Below are positions 8,111 through 21,981 of a stretch of 38,639 nucleotides of DNA, piece after piece. A model generated the notes under the pieces. The model was not told the DNA's origin. It saw only the letters and a list, made by a program, of their open reading frames with translations, and made no database searches. Where the stretch lies: positions 32,001-70,639 of the forward strand of contig NZ_JACVWV010000001.1 in assembly GCF_014534705.1 (NCBI RefSeq), given 5' to 3'. A program made the translations under genes and the position numbers. Every line of letters starts with the position of its first letter. Position 1 is the first letter of the stretch. The DNA is from Wolbachia endosymbiont of Pentalonia nigronervosa. GTDB taxonomy: Bacteria; Pseudomonadota; Alphaproteobacteria; Rickettsiales; Anaplasmataceae.

Positions 8111-9220
8111 TTAATCTTTAATTAAAGTCTCTGAATTTTTTTGTTGATGTTGTAATACAAATAAAATACCGTCAACCTGACTTCCATATATCTTACAGTA
8201 ACTGATATAACTTATTTGCATATTTATTTCTTGTGCAACATGTTTAACATAGCTTTCTGAGTGACGGAAGTAATCTCCTCTATTTACAAAATCAACTTCA
8301 TCACCTTCCTTTCTTCTTACTAAACATACGATAGCTCCTTTTTTACTTATAAATTTTTTTACCAGTTCTAATTGGAATTTTTGTGAATAATGCATGACTT
8401 CAGCAAAAATAATAACATCATATTTATGTTTTTTTTCTTTCTTAAGAAAATCAGTTATTTCCATATGAATTAATTCATTGTAAACTGCTTTTCCCTTTAT
8501 GAAACATCCCCTTGCAATATTTAGCATCCTATTTGAAATGTCAATTCCTGTAATATGACTTCCAACATTGTGTATCTTTAAAAAATGACCACATATTCCG
8601 GTGCCACAACCAAGATCTAGTATGTTGAGTTTAGAGTTACAATCGTTGTTAAAAATTTTTGTGATTGCCATGTATATAAGTTCATGTCCTCTATATTGTT
8701 TAGCAATCAACCAATGTTCAACAAAGTATTCACCTGTGTAATCGAAGTATTGCTTGATAAGATTTTTAGGTATTTCTTGAATTAGTGTTGGATTTGTCAT
8801 TTTTTTTATATAGTAAGATGCTTCTTCATGGGTGCTATCCAACTTCAGTGTTTTTGCAAAGTAATGGTAGGCTTTGTTTATGTTGCCTGTTGCAAAATGA
8901 CATCTTCCTATATTATACCAAACTATAGGTGAGTTTGCACGAAATATACCAATCACCCAAAACCGCAGCTTAGCGTCTGATATGTTACCCTTATAAAAAT
9001 GATATAGACCTATTTCAACATTAGTATCTAAGAGATTTTTAGACTTTTCACAAAGTATTGTTATTTCTTCATGGAAGGAGTTACACTTATTTACAAAAAA
9101 ATATAAAATCCTCCTAATATTGAATACACCAATGAGTTTACGCATAAAACTTAAAATTGCATTCCTTATAAGGGACATACTGTTTTTCATATTTCTAGAT
9201 ACTCCATCATTTTCATACAA
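8111..9220 (-). CDS. TPR-containing SAM-dependent methyltransferase
   Basis: A 369-residue protein. Residues about 65-150 hold two to three degenerate tetratricopeptide-like helices (WYNIGRCHFATGNINKAYHY, then FAKTLKLD). Residues about 160-190 (IKQYFDYTGEYFVEHW) match the linker typical of TPR methyltransferases. A Rossmann SAM-binding motif I, LDLGCGTGICG, follows, with a motif II-like GIDISNRMLNIAR and DVIIFAEVMHY further on. The substrate cannot be predicted. There is no signal peptide. The start is uncertain: ATG 9220 has no clear ribosome binding site, and internal ATGs ten or more codons downstream are possible. It may share a transcript with nrdA. Confidence 0.85.
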   Translation of the reverse strand: MYENDGVSRNMKNSMSLIRNAILSFMRKLIGVFNIRRILYFFVNKCNSFHEEITILCEKSKNLLDTNVEIGLYHFYKGNISDAKLRFWVIGIFRANSPIVWYNIGRCHFATGNINKAYHYFAKTLKLDSTHEEASYYIKKMTNPTLIQEIPKNLIKQYFDYTGEYFVEHWLIAKQYRGHELIYMAITKIFNNDCNSKLNILDLGCGTGICGHFLKIHNVGSHITGIDISNRMLNIARGCFIKGKAVYNELIHMEITDFLKKEKKHKYDVIIFAEVMHYSQKFQLELVKKFISKKGAIVCLVRRKEGDEVDFVNRGDYFRHSESYVKHVAQEINMQISYISYCKIYGSQVDGILFVLQHQQKNSETLIKD

Positions 9221-9352
9221 ATTGATTTTTAATCAAAATATTTTTTCATTAATTTTTACTTTATATTGCATGTTTATTTAGATTACTTACCACAGAATTA
9301 TTAGTATATTAATGTTGTCAGCATAAGTAAATGTTTTGTGCATAAAAAAATA

Positions 9353-9379
9353 TTGACACACTGTTTTTTGTTTTATACC
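9353..9379 (+). promoter_or_regulatory. Candidate rRNA promoter upstream of 23S
   Basis: A perfect TTGACA at 9353-9358 is followed after 15 bases by TATACC (9374-9379), about 108 bases before the mature 23S 5' end. The spacing is slightly short. The rest of the 9221-9486 gap is AT-rich leader in which I see no gene. Confidence 0.5.
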
Positions 9380-9486
9380 ATTGAGAAAGTAAGTTTTTGA
9401 TGTTTGACAAGTTTTATGGTAGAGATTAATTTAATCTCAGTTCAATTTTTTTAATATTTAACTCTACATATTCTGCATATAGTCAG

Positions 9487-12277
<2,791 letters not shown>

Positions 12278-12314
12278 TTGATATATGTGTATATGTAGTG
12301 TTAAATATTAAATT

Positions 12315-12456
12315 AAAGAAAGTTTTTATTGACTTGGTGGCTATAGCAAAGATGAAACACCCGATCTCATCTCGAACTCGGAAGTGAAACTTTTTAGCGC
12401 TGATGGTACTTGAAAAGGGAGAGTAGGTCGCTGCCAAGTTTATAAAAACTTTCTTT
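12315..12456 (+). repeat. 15-bp perfect inverted repeat enclosing the 5S gene
   Basis: AAAGAAAGTTTTTAT at 12315-12329 is exactly complementary to 12442-12456. The arms abut the two ends of 5S rRNA, so the precursor would form one long stem continuing the 5S terminal helix. It is probably an RNase III/RNase E processing stalk, and it may also support termination because T-rich sequence follows. Confidence 0.85.
12330..12441 (+). rRNA. rrf: 5S ribosomal RNA
   Basis: ACTTGG (12332-12337) pairs with CCAAGT (12434-12439). The internal blocks CCCGATCTCATCTCGAACTCGG and GAGAGTAGGTCGCTGCC are diagnostic of bacterial 5S. It starts about 50 bases after 23S and is surely co-transcribed with it. Confidence 0.95.
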
Positions 12457-12485
12457 ATTTCATTTTAAAACTTCACATAAAAATC

Positions 12486-12773
12486 TTAACTACGTTGTCT
12501 TTGCTTTTTTTCTTGTGCAATAATAGTATTTACTTTTAAGGGTGTACCCTTTTGAGTAAGTGCATGGGAAGGCTGTACTTGTGTCATTGATGTAGCATCT
12601 GTAGACTGATGTAAGATATGGCCTGCACTTAATTCTACTTCTGTCTTTTTCTTTAAAGAATCATAGACAAGCTTTTTTGTTTGTGCCAGTGTTGATGTTA
12701 CATCTCTTCTCAAACTGCATCTAAGCGTTTGTTGTTCTTTAAATTCTTTCCTTGTAAATTTTTCCCCTGCCAT
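12486..12773 (-). CDS. Small hypothetical protein
   Basis: 95 residues, basic, rich in Lys, Gln and Thr, with no membrane segment or motif I recognise. It begins MAGEKFTRKEFKEQQTLRCS and ends in a basic tail (EKKQRQRS). ATG 12773 has only a weak GGGTG upstream. It sits between the 5S gene (converging) and rnpA (same strand, 82 bases). The codons look like neighbouring genes, and nothing else fills this gap. It could be a lineage-specific gene or a chance frame. Confidence 0.45.
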   Translation of the reverse strand: MAGEKFTRKEFKEQQTLRCSLRRDVTSTLAQTKKLVYDSLKKKTEVELSAGHILHQSTDATSMTQVQPSHALTQKGTPLKVNTIIAQEKKQRQRS

Positions 12774-12855
12774 TAAACACCCATTAATCTATTTTAAAAA
12801 CTTTACTTATGTTATCATAATCAAAGCAGTTGTAAATACCTTTTGAGAAATTTTT

Positions 12856-13205
12856 TTACTTTATTTTTTTAAGGCAAATAGTTAGATCTTTTTGTAAATT
12901 ATGATAATTTGTTTGGGTAATGCTCTTGTGAGTTAATATTATGTAATAATACCCTATATTGCTTATATTTAATATTGTTTTGGTAAGCATGCGAAGTTGT
13001 CTTTTTATTTTATTTCTTTTTGTTGCTTTTCCCATTTTTTTACCAACAGCTAAACCTACTCTAATTGTATCAGTGTACTTTTTAGATTCTATTTCTTTTA
13101 TCGCATACAATGACATATAAAACCCACGATAGAAAGAACTACTAGGTATCAGTTTCTTTTTAAATGCTAGAGAAAAATCTTTTTTTTTATGCTTATTATG
13201 CGCAT
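12856..13205 (-). CDS. rnpA: Ribonuclease P protein component, frame interrupted at an A9 tract
   Basis: RnpA is the basic protein cofactor of RNase P that helps mature tRNA 5' ends. The body (from ATG 13116, 86 codons) contains [24 protein letters not shown], including the hallmark RNxxKR. In the same frame upstream of that ATG lies [20 protein letters not shown], the conserved RnpA N-terminus, which runs back to a stop at 13221-13219 without ATG, GTG or TTG. An ATG at 13205-13203, overlapping the end of rpmH, starts MRIISIKKK in another frame. The two frames meet at nine A's (minus strand, 13188-13180); one extra A would give a 116-residue protein of normal RnpA length. So either slippage restores the frame, translation starts late, or the gene is damaged. 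Confidence 0.85.
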
Positions 13206-13330
13206 AGTTTATTACACCCTAATGAGCGACGTCTGTTTAGAATTTTTCTTCCAGCTCTTGTTTCCATACGTGTACGAAACCCATGCCTACGTTTTCTGAT
13301 TAAATTTTTTGGTTGAAATGTTCTCTTCAT
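13196..13330 (-). CDS. rpmH: 50S ribosomal protein L34
   Basis: A 44-residue basic ribosomal protein of the large subunit, read directly from the minus strand: [20 protein letters not shown], then [15 protein letters not shown] and a CNKLCA end. The length and sequence are canonical for L34. The end overlaps the candidate rnpA ATG (13205) by 10 bases, giving the classical rpmH-rnpA pair. A strong promoter lies just upstream. Confidence 0.97.
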   Translation of the reverse strand: MKRTFQPKNLIRKRRHGFRTRMETRAGRKILNRRRSLGCNKLCA

Positions 13331-13354
13331 TGTTTTTATATTAATATAATAGTT

Positions 13355-13382
13355 ATTTTAGATTATTTTACTTTATTGTCAA
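13355..13382 (-). promoter_or_regulatory. Strong sigma70 promoter for rpmH-rnpA
   Basis: On the minus strand TTGACA (13382-13377) and TAAAAT (13360-13355) are separated by 16 bases and end 25 bases before the rpmH ATG. This is one of the best consensus promoters in the window and lies in the divergent rpmH/pstC gap. Confidence 0.65.
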
Positions 13383-13414
13383 ACAATGGTTAATTTATAT
13401 AGTACTATTGTAAG

Positions 13415-14518
13415 ATGAAATTTGATGAATTTATTTTTAACGTGAAACCAGTTTTACTCATATTTGCGCTGCTTACTCTTTTATTCTGCTTTAGGGATGA
13501 ATTTCAAAAGATGAGTAAGGTAAAATCTTATTTATATCTTAGTTGTTTATGGATATTAATTTGTTTATTAATTTTCTGTAATAATTATCTTGTAATTATA
13601 GCATTATTTCTTTTTTTACTTTCTTTTATTTTTAAAAATAAAAAATATAAAATAGCAAAATTTATACTATTTATAGCTTTAGCTATATCGGTTTTTATTA
13701 CCTTATTTATAATGTTATCTATCTTTATTCAGTCTATTAGTTTTTTTGATAAAGTAGCTGTTTCAGAATTTTTGTTTTGTTTGAAGTGGGATCACAATGT
13801 AACTAGTGAAGAGAAATCAGGGTGTTTTGGTATGGCACCACTTTTAGTTGGCACGTTGCTTATAACCATTGTGGCAATGTTGGTTGTTATTCCATTAGGT
13901 TTATTTGCTGCAATATATATCAGTGAATATGCTAATAAAAAAATGCGTTATATAATTAATACAACTTTACAGATTTTATCTGCTATTCCTACAGTCGTGT
14001 ACGGATATTTTTCAATAGTTTTTTTATCCTTTGCTGTCAAGCAAGCAGTAGGTTTATTTGGTTTGAATATAAATTCAGAAAGTGCTTTAGTTGCGGGTCT
14101 GTCGATTGGAATTATGATTCTTCCTTTTTTTATTTCTTTATTAGAAGATGCAATAAGGTCTGTTCCGAAAAGTCTGCGTTATGGCTTCATGGCGTTAGGT
14201 GCAACTCCAGCAGAGACTATATGGCATATAGTGATACCTTATGCAATGCCTACAATTTTAAGTGCGGTTTTATTATCCATTTCTAGAGCTGTAGGTGAAA
14301 CTATGATTGTATTAATGGCTGTTGGAATTAATGCAAATTTGACTTTCAATCCTCTACGTTCGGTTACTACTATTACTGTACAAATTGCGACATTGCTTAC
14401 TGGAGATCAGGATTTTAGTAGTGCACATACTTTGGCTGCATATGCACTTAGTTTAGTGTTATTTATTATTACATGGGTATTGAACGCATTTGCACTGTTT
14501 ATAATCAGGCGTAATTAG
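13415..14518 (+). CDS. pstC: Phosphate ABC transporter permease PstC
   Basis: An inner-membrane permease half of the high-affinity phosphate importer PstSCAB. It has 367 residues with about eight membrane helices: an N-terminal hydrophobic region (residues 1-110) followed by the BPD-transporter core. The PstC-type features are SEFLFCLKWDHN, APLLVGTLL, the EAA loop (LRYGFMALGATPAETIWHIV, then IPYAMP), SRAVGETMIVLMAVG and TTITVQIATLLTGDQ. The GETMIVLM block is characteristic of PstC rather than PstA. No other pst gene is adjacent; scattered pst genes are usual in Rickettsiales. ATG 13415 has no strong ribosome binding site. atpD follows after 62 bases. Confidence 0.9.
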   Translation: MKFDEFIFNVKPVLLIFALLTLLFCFRDEFQKMSKVKSYLYLSCLWILICLLIFCNNYLVIIALFLFLLSFIFKNKKYKIAKFILFIALAISVFITLFIMLSIFIQSISFFDKVAVSEFLFCLKWDHNVTSEEKSGCFGMAPLLVGTLLITIVAMLVVIPLGLFAAIYISEYANKKMRYIINTTLQILSAIPTVVYGYFSIVFLSFAVKQAVGLFGLNINSESALVAGLSIGIMILPFFISLLEDAIRSVPKSLRYGFMALGATPAETIWHIVIPYAMPTILSAVLLSISRAVGETMIVLMAVGINANLTFNPLRSVTTITVQIATLLTGDQDFSSAHTLAAYALSLVLFIITWVLNAFALFIIRRN

Positions 14519-14553
14519 CAAATAATGTTGCAAAATCCTTATGAATAATATAG

Positions 14554-16277
<1,724 letters not shown>

Positions 16278-16320
16278 AAATACTTTATTTTGCTGCTTTG
16301 TACTAAATCTTTTAGGTCTA

Positions 16321-18642
16321 TTATCTAATAATACCTCCAGTACTTTCACACACTAAATCAACTATTGCTTTGGACTCCTTTTGAATTTCCTCCTCAGTGA
16401 GGGTATGAGTTGGGGAGCAAAAAGTAACCGATAGTGCTATAGACATTTTATTAGGCTCTATATTACTTCCATGATATATATCAAACACTAGAACCTCTAT
16501 AATGAGCTCTGAACTTTTCTTTACTGTGTTGATTATGTTGCCTATTTTTACCTCTTTATCTATTATGAACGCAAAATCGCGTTTGACATTTTGGTACTTA
16601 TAATCAACAAATTTTTCTTTATTAATATGTAAGTTTTGTATGTTTTCTAAAATTACTTCAAAGCCTACAACTTTCTTCTTGATTTCAAAAAAATCTATTA
16701 CACTTGGGTGTAACTCTCCAAAATAGCCTACTATCTTATTTTTAAAGGAGAAAGCACCTGATTTTCCTGGATGATAATATTTTTTGTCTGTTTTTTCTAT
16801 TGTTAATTTGTCACAATTGATATTGAAAAATTCTAAAATCGACATAAAATCAGCCTTTGCATCAAAAACATCTATTTCTCTATCAATATTATAATGGCTT
16901 TTTGATAAGTTATTTCCTGATCTTATTCCACTTAAAACATACTTAGGTTGACTTAAAACATCCTTATTTTCATATGTGGGTCCAATTTCAAAAATCATGA
17001 GATCAGATGAGCCACGCACAACGTTATCAGCTGCAACTTGCAGTAAGTTTGGTATTATACTTGGCCTCATTATATTAAAATTACTATTAAATGGATTTTC
17101 AATAGTAAATAGCTTGTCCGCGTATCCAAACCTTTCGGCTATTGAACTGCTCATAAATGACCAAGTAAGTACTTCACAGAATCCTCTGCTTGACAGTAAA
17201 ATACGTAAATTATCATATACACTAATTATAACTTCAGCGTTGCTAGTTAGTTGCTCTTCTTTTATCTTCTCGTAGCCATATATTCTTACAACTTCTTCAA
17301 CTAGATCGACAGGCATGGTAACATCTGGTCTCCAGCTTGGAACTCGAACATTCCAGTTGTCTTTTTCAACTTTAAATCCTAATCTTGTTAAGATGTTGAA
17401 TATTTCATCAGGAGATATTATCACACTTCCAAGTTTACTGACATCTTGATAGTTAAAGTCAATGTAATGGTCTTTCTTTTCTAAACTACCGGCAGATACT
17501 ATATCTGAAGCTGCACCACCACATAAATCTATAATCATTTTAGTTGCAAGATCAAGTCCAGCGGTAACAAAGCCTGGATCAACTGATCTTGCAAACCTAT
17601 AGCTAGAGTCTGTTGAGATGTTTAGTTGCCTTGAAATGGAAACCGGATCAAACCATGCAGATTCTAAAAAGATATTAGTAGTTTCAAGGGTACATTCGCT
17701 GTGCTTTCCGCCTATGACTCCAGCAATCGCATGGATACTCTGATTATCAGAAATAACATTTATATCACTATCAAGTAAATATTCTTTCCCATTTAAAGCA
17801 GTAAAGACCTCCTTATTGCCTGCTTTCCTTACTGTAAGTTTTTTATCTATTTTGTCTGCATCATATGCATGCATTGGGCGACCAAAGGATATCATAATGT
17901 AATTAGTGATATCAACTATTGTGGAAATAGAACGAATTCCTATTGATTCTAGTCTATCTTTTAACCATTTTGGACTTTTTTTATTTTTTACATTGGCAAG
18001 ATACCTGCCACTGATGAAACTTTGTCCGTCAGTTACTTCAACATCGATCGATGAATTTATAGAACTAGTGATTTGTGGAATACTTACAATTTTCAGTTCA
18101 CCGATTCCAGTTGCAGCTAAATCTCGAGCTATTCCATAGATGCTCAAACAATCTCCACGATTTGGGGTGATATTAACATCGATTACAGAATCACAATTAA
18201 AAAACTTGCTTCCCACTGTGTAATCATCGGAAAGTTCTATTATTCCTTCACTCTCCTCTTGAGTTAGTGCCAATTCGGAAGCGGAGCAGAGCATTCCTTC
18301 ACTTAATACACCACGTATTTTTGTGGGTTTAATTGTAAAGTTACTTTCCGGCAGTGTACTACCTACTGATGCAAGCACTGTTTTCATATTATTTCTAACG
18401 TTATTTGCTCCACAAACTATTTGCAGAATTTTACTTCCGTCATTCACTTGACATAATTTTAATTTATCAGCGTTTGGATGCGATTTAACTTCTGATACTT
18501 CTGCAACAACAAACTTAGCTAACGTTGAATTATCCACAACATTTTCTACTTCTAACCCTATGTGAGTTAACTTCTCAGTGATTTCTTCTAAATTAGCATC
18601 TGTTTGTAAATATTCTAACAACCAAGATAATGTAAATTTCAT
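16321..18642 (-). CDS. pheT: Phenylalanyl-tRNA synthetase beta subunit
   Basis: The beta subunit of the alpha2beta2 PheRS, for tRNA-Phe binding and editing of mischarged Tyr. It is 773 residues, close to the family norm. It has the N-terminal [14 protein letters not shown]; a tRNA-binding OB domain at about 40-150 ([37 protein letters not shown]); B3/B4 editing domain blocks ([30 protein letters not shown]); the B5 domain ([20 protein letters not shown], then RIYGYEKI); and a C-terminal anticodon-binding ferredoxin-like domain ([18 protein letters not shown] ... LTEEEI). It converges on atpC with a 43-base gap. pheS is not in the window. Confidence 0.97.
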   Translation of the reverse strand: MKFTLSWLLEYLQTDANLEEITEKLTHIGLEVENVVDNSTLAKFVVAEVSEVKSHPNADKLKLCQVNDGSKILQIVCGANNVRNNMKTVLASVGSTLPESNFTIKPTKIRGVLSEGMLCSASELALTQEESEGIIELSDDYTVGSKFFNCDSVIDVNITPNRGDCLSIYGIARDLAATGIGELKIVSIPQITSSINSSIDVEVTDGQSFISGRYLANVKNKKSPKWLKDRLESIGIRSISTIVDITNYIMISFGRPMHAYDADKIDKKLTVRKAGNKEVFTALNGKEYLLDSDINVISDNQSIHAIAGVIGGKHSECTLETTNIFLESAWFDPVSISRQLNISTDSSYRFARSVDPGFVTAGLDLATKMIIDLCGGAASDIVSAGSLEKKDHYIDFNYQDVSKLGSVIISPDEIFNILTRLGFKVEKDNWNVRVPSWRPDVTMPVDLVEEVVRIYGYEKIKEEQLTSNAEVIISVYDNLRILLSSRGFCEVLTWSFMSSSIAERFGYADKLFTIENPFNSNFNIMRPSIIPNLLQVAADNVVRGSSDLMIFEIGPTYENKDVLSQPKYVLSGIRSGNNLSKSHYNIDREIDVFDAKADFMSILEFFNINCDKLTIEKTDKKYYHPGKSGAFSFKNKIVGYFGELHPSVIDFFEIKKKVVGFEVILENIQNLHINKEKFVDYKYQNVKRDFAFIIDKEVKIGNIINTVKKSSELIIEVLVFDIYHGSNIEPNKMSIALSVTFCSPTHTLTEEEIQKESKAIVDLVCESTGGIIR

Positions 18643-18721
18643 GAACCTTTAAAGAAATAAAAGATTATTGTAATATAAAACATGATAATTTTAAAGATCA
18701 TTATTCCTCCTAAGGAAGGAA

Positions 18722-19840
18722 TCACCCAGCATCAAAGATTAGTGATATTTTATTTCCTGGTGAACGCTCTATTTTATTTTCCAGTTCTAGTTCTAAAAGA
18801 GCCATTAAAGCCGTATTGGCAGATAGTCCACTTGCTAATATAAGTTCATCTACATCAATAGGTACGGAGTTGATATAATCAACAATTACTGACTTTGCTT
18901 GTTGTAATTTCTCTTGCTTGATATCTTTTTTACTTAGATCCAAAGCCTGAGTGTCAAAAAAACTTTTTTGATGTGGAGGTAAGTTAAATTTAATGCTTTC
19001 TATTATATCATCAGCGGATTCAATAAGTTTAGCGCCATTTTTAATTAAATAGTTACTTCCGCCATAGCGTGAATCTAAAGGGAAACCAGGAACTGCAAAA
19101 ACGTCTCTTCCTTGATTTAAAGCAAAATTTGCAGTTGTCAAAGAACCAGAATGTTTCGATGCTTCAACTACCACGACACCCAATGATAAACCAGATATAA
19201 TGCGATTTCTTTGAGGAAAATATTGTGGTTTAGGTTGAGTAGCAAGTGGCAGTTCAGTAATTACTAATCCTCCGTTTTCGATGATTTTTTTATATAAAGC
19301 TAAATTCTCTTTTGGATATACTATATCAATTCCACTTGCCATAACGGCAATTGTTGGGTGATTTTTATATATCACACTATTTGCTGCAGTATCAATTCCT
19401 TTTGCAAGTCCAGAAACAGTTACAAAACCAGCTTCACTTAGATCAAGTGCCAGCTTATTGGCAAAATTTCGACCATTTATTGAAGAGTTACGCCCACCAA
19501 TGACTGCAATAATCTCACGATTTAATAATGATATATCACCTAGTACAGTGATTATAGGTGGACAATCTAATATATTTCTTAAAAAATCAGGATAATTTGG
19601 ATCACATGCAGGTATAATTTTAGCTCCTATTTTCTCTGTGTGATCGATTTCCTTCTGTGCATCTTGAATTCCATATACTTTTTTATTATCTAGTCTGCTA
19701 AAGTATTCAAATGCATTGTTCAGTGACCCGGAAGCTCTTAGCAAATTAAAAAATTTTGTAGGTCCAACAGTTCTTGCTAAGCTTACCCATATTGCCAGTT
19801 CTTTATTGTTTAGTTTATTTATCTTCATAAAAGAATTCAT
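18722..19840 (-). CDS. dprA: DNA processing protein DprA (Smf)
   Basis: DprA binds incoming single-stranded DNA and loads RecA; it is widely kept even in non-competent bacteria. It is 372 residues. An N-terminal helical region (NKKVYGIQDAQKEI) is followed by the Rossmann-like DprA core: AVIGGRNSSINGRNFA, TVSGLAKGIDTAA, AVMASGIDIVYPKEN, PQRNRIISGLSLGVVVVEA, KHSGSLTTANFALNQGR and AVPG. A C-terminal winged-helix-like segment (about 310-365) carries VDELILASGLSANTALMALL. The start is either ATG 19840 or the ATG four codons later; neither has a clear ribosome binding site. Confidence 0.95.
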   Translation of the reverse strand: MNSFMKINKLNNKELAIWVSLARTVGPTKFFNLLRASGSLNNAFEYFSRLDNKKVYGIQDAQKEIDHTEKIGAKIIPACDPNYPDFLRNILDCPPIITVLGDISLLNREIIAVIGGRNSSINGRNFANKLALDLSEAGFVTVSGLAKGIDTAANSVIYKNHPTIAVMASGIDIVYPKENLALYKKIIENGGLVITELPLATQPKPQYFPQRNRIISGLSLGVVVVEASKHSGSLTTANFALNQGRDVFAVPGFPLDSRYGGSNYLIKNGAKLIESADDIIESIKFNLPPHQKSFFDTQALDLSKKDIKQEKLQQAKSVIVDYINSVPIDVDELILASGLSANTALMALLELELENKIERSPGNKISLIFDAG

Positions 19841-19992
19841 CTCTATTAATACAACCTATAGTTTAGTATAAAAATATTTAATAAAGTATTAATATCTAAA
19901 TTATAATATATATTAATAAATATTTCATCAGAAGACTTGAATTATTCATCAGTTTAGTGTACCTAAATATTATACAAATATATATATCTTTT

Positions 19993-20388
19993 ATGACACA
20001 TTTTGTTACAGATAAATGCATAAAATGCAAATATACAGATTGTGTAGAAGTGTGCCCTGTTGATTGTTTTTATGAAGGTAAAAATATGCTTGTGATCAAT
20101 CCAGATGAATGTATTGATTGTGGGGTATGCATACCGGAGTGTCCAGTAGATGCAATTGTTACTGACGATTCTACAAAAGACATTCAAGACTTAGGTGATG
20201 AGCTACTTACCAGTGAACAAAAAACTTTTAGGTTATTTTATAATATCAATGCAGAGTATTCAAAAAAATGGCCGCAGATTACAGCTAAAAAGCAACCCTT
20301 AGATACAGCGGAAGAATATAAGGAAAAGAAAGATAAATCAATACATTTTAATGAGAATGTAGAACAATCTAATGCAGATGATTACTGA
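19993..20388 (+). CDS. fdxA: 7Fe ferredoxin FdxA (3Fe-4S / 4Fe-4S)
   Basis: A small cytoplasmic electron carrier of the Azotobacter FdI type. The start is set at ATG 19993 ([17 protein letters not shown]...), because the conserved family N-terminus begins there; a longer frame from 19957 adds only hydrophobic residues unlike the family. Cysteines follow the 7Fe pattern: [17 protein letters not shown], then [18 protein letters not shown]. The 131-residue length, longer than minimal ferredoxins, includes the C-terminal extension usual in this group ([20 protein letters not shown]). It converges on trpS with overlapping ends (20382-20388). Confidence 0.95.
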   Translation: MTHFVTDKCIKCKYTDCVEVCPVDCFYEGKNMLVINPDECIDCGVCIPECPVDAIVTDDSTKDIQDLGDELLTSEQKTFRLFYNINAEYSKKWPQITAKKQPLDTAEEYKEKKDKSIHFNENVEQSNADDY

Positions 20389-21371
20389 ACAAAGCCTATA
20401 ATGTCCTTGATTTCTTTTATATTTCTGGTGGCGATTTCTGCTGCTCTTTTTGTGCCTTTTTCGAGTATTTTGTGTAAGTAACACCTGTCTTCCAGCAGAT
20501 TATGCATCTTTTCACGTATAGGTGACAAAACACTGATAATTAGATCAGCCAATTCTTTTTTGAAGTATTCCATGTTATGCTTATTCATTTGTTCGCACAC
20601 TTCGTCTATATCGATATTACTAAGCAATGAATAAATACTGACCATGTTACATATCTCTGGCCGATCTGTTAAATCAAAACCTGTGATTAAGTCTGTTTTT
20701 GCTTTTTTTACCTTACTAGAAATGTAGTCATTTGAATCATCAAGATTAATGCGTGAATAATCAGAAGTATCAGACTTACTCATCTTTTTTGTACCGTCTC
20801 TCAAGCTCATTATCCTCAACAAACTACTTGTAGTGAGGGTGTCAGGTAAAACAAAATAATCTTGTTTGTAGTGATTATTAAAAGCTGATGCAATATCACG
20901 TGTAATTTCCAGGTGTTGCTTTTGGTCGTCACCAACAGGAACATATTTGGTTTTATAGAGCAAAATATCTGCAGCCATAAGTACTGGATAACTATATAGC
21001 CCTAAAGAGGATTTATTCTTATCACCAGCAGCTTTGTCTTTAAATTGAGTCATGCGGTTAAGCCAACCAATCGGTGTGTAACAACCAAGTAACCAGCTCA
21101 ATTCGGCATGGCTACTAACTGTAGATTGATTAAAAATAATGGCTTTTTCAGGGTTGATTCCACATGCAACGTAAGCTGCCACCATTTTCAAAATGTTACT
21201 TTTCAACTCACTTGCAGGAAGCTTATTAGCTGTAATTGCATGCATATCAACAATGCAAAAAAGAGATTTATATTTACTCTGTAAGTCTACCCACTGCTTA
21301 ATTGCACCAAGATAATTACCTAAATGTATTGTTCCACTTGGCTGAATACCTGAAAAAACAATCTCTCGCAT
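20382..21371 (-). CDS. trpS: Tryptophanyl-tRNA synthetase
   Basis: A class Ic synthetase that charges tRNA-Trp. It is 329 residues, the normal compact bacterial form. [20 protein letters not shown] contains the HIGH-equivalent [33 protein letters not shown] lines the Trp pocket; and KKMSKSD is the KMSKS loop. ATG 21371 lies three bases after the grpE stop, and the gene is probably co-transcribed with grpE. Its 3' end overlaps the fdxA end on the opposite strand by seven bases. Confidence 0.98.
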   Translation of the reverse strand: MREIVFSGIQPSGTIHLGNYLGAIKQWVDLQSKYKSLFCIVDMHAITANKLPASELKSNILKMVAAYVACGINPEKAIIFNQSTVSSHAELSWLLGCYTPIGWLNRMTQFKDKAAGDKNKSSLGLYSYPVLMAADILLYKTKYVPVGDDQKQHLEITRDIASAFNNHYKQDYFVLPDTLTTSSLLRIMSLRDGTKKMSKSDTSDYSRINLDDSNDYISSKVKKAKTDLITGFDLTDRPEICNMVSIYSLLSNIDIDEVCEQMNKHNMEYFKKELADLIISVLSPIREKMHNLLEDRCYLHKILEKGTKRAAEIATRNIKEIKDIIGFVQ

Positions 21372-21374
21372 TGC

Positions 21375-21926
21375 TTAATTGTTATCTGATTTTTTAGAGA
21401 TAATTACCATTGCAGGGCGAAGTAATCTCTTTTTTATTGTGTAACCAGTTTGTAAAACTTCTATTATAGTACCAGGCTCCTTTTCGTTATCCTCTTTTTC
21501 TATAACGGCTTGATGTAAGTTGCTGTCAAAAGGCTCGCCAAGTGGACTTATTTCTTCTATCTCATGTTTTCTTAAATCGTTCATAATTTTTTGATGAGCT
21601 ACCTTAACTCCTTCATGAACAGGGTCTCCATCTTGCAAATTTTCTATTGCTCTCTTTAAATTATCGCATGAATCAATCATATCACGTGCAAAACTCGTCA
21701 TAGAATAATCTCCTGCATCTTTAACTTGTTTTTGCATTATACGTTTGATATTTTCATTGTCTGCGATAGCACGACGCAGATGATCCTCAAGTTGAGCTGC
21801 GCGTTCTTTTAATATGTTCAATTCTTCGTTTAAGTCACCTATTTGCTCATTATTATCTGGTGGACTATTAACTTTTTGCTTATTGACCATATTAACAAAT
21901 TTCTTCTTTTTTTCTTGCTCTGACAT
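21375..21926 (-). CDS. grpE: Nucleotide exchange factor GrpE
   Basis: GrpE releases ADP from DnaK and so works with the DnaJ encoded at 2.1 kb. It is 183 residues. A charged N-terminus (MSEQEKKKKFVNMVNKQK) leads into a long coiled coil (about 28-75, with LNEELNILKERAAQLEDHLR). The beta-wing head domain follows, with the family pattern EPFDSNLHQAVIEKEDNE and PGTIIEVLQTGYTIKKRLLR, then PAMVIIS. AGAGAAG precedes the ATG by about five bases. I saw no RpoH-like promoter immediately upstream. Confidence 0.97.
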   Translation of the reverse strand: MSEQEKKKKFVNMVNKQKVNSPPDNNEQIGDLNEELNILKERAAQLEDHLRRAIADNENIKRIMQKQVKDAGDYSMTSFARDMIDSCDNLKRAIENLQDGDPVHEGVKVAHQKIMNDLRKHEIEEISPLGEPFDSNLHQAVIEKEDNEKEPGTIIEVLQTGYTIKKRLLRPAMVIISKKSDNN

Positions 21927-21981
21927 ATTACTTCTCTTAAGAACCTACATAAATATATAGCGATTAATCTAAAAATATCAA

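Noticed and set aside
19861..19992. AT-rich stretch with partial inverted repeats between dprA and fdxA, considered as an origin or operator
   Set aside because: The repeats are simple A/T runs without DnaA boxes or a clean palindrome; most likely just the divergent promoter region.
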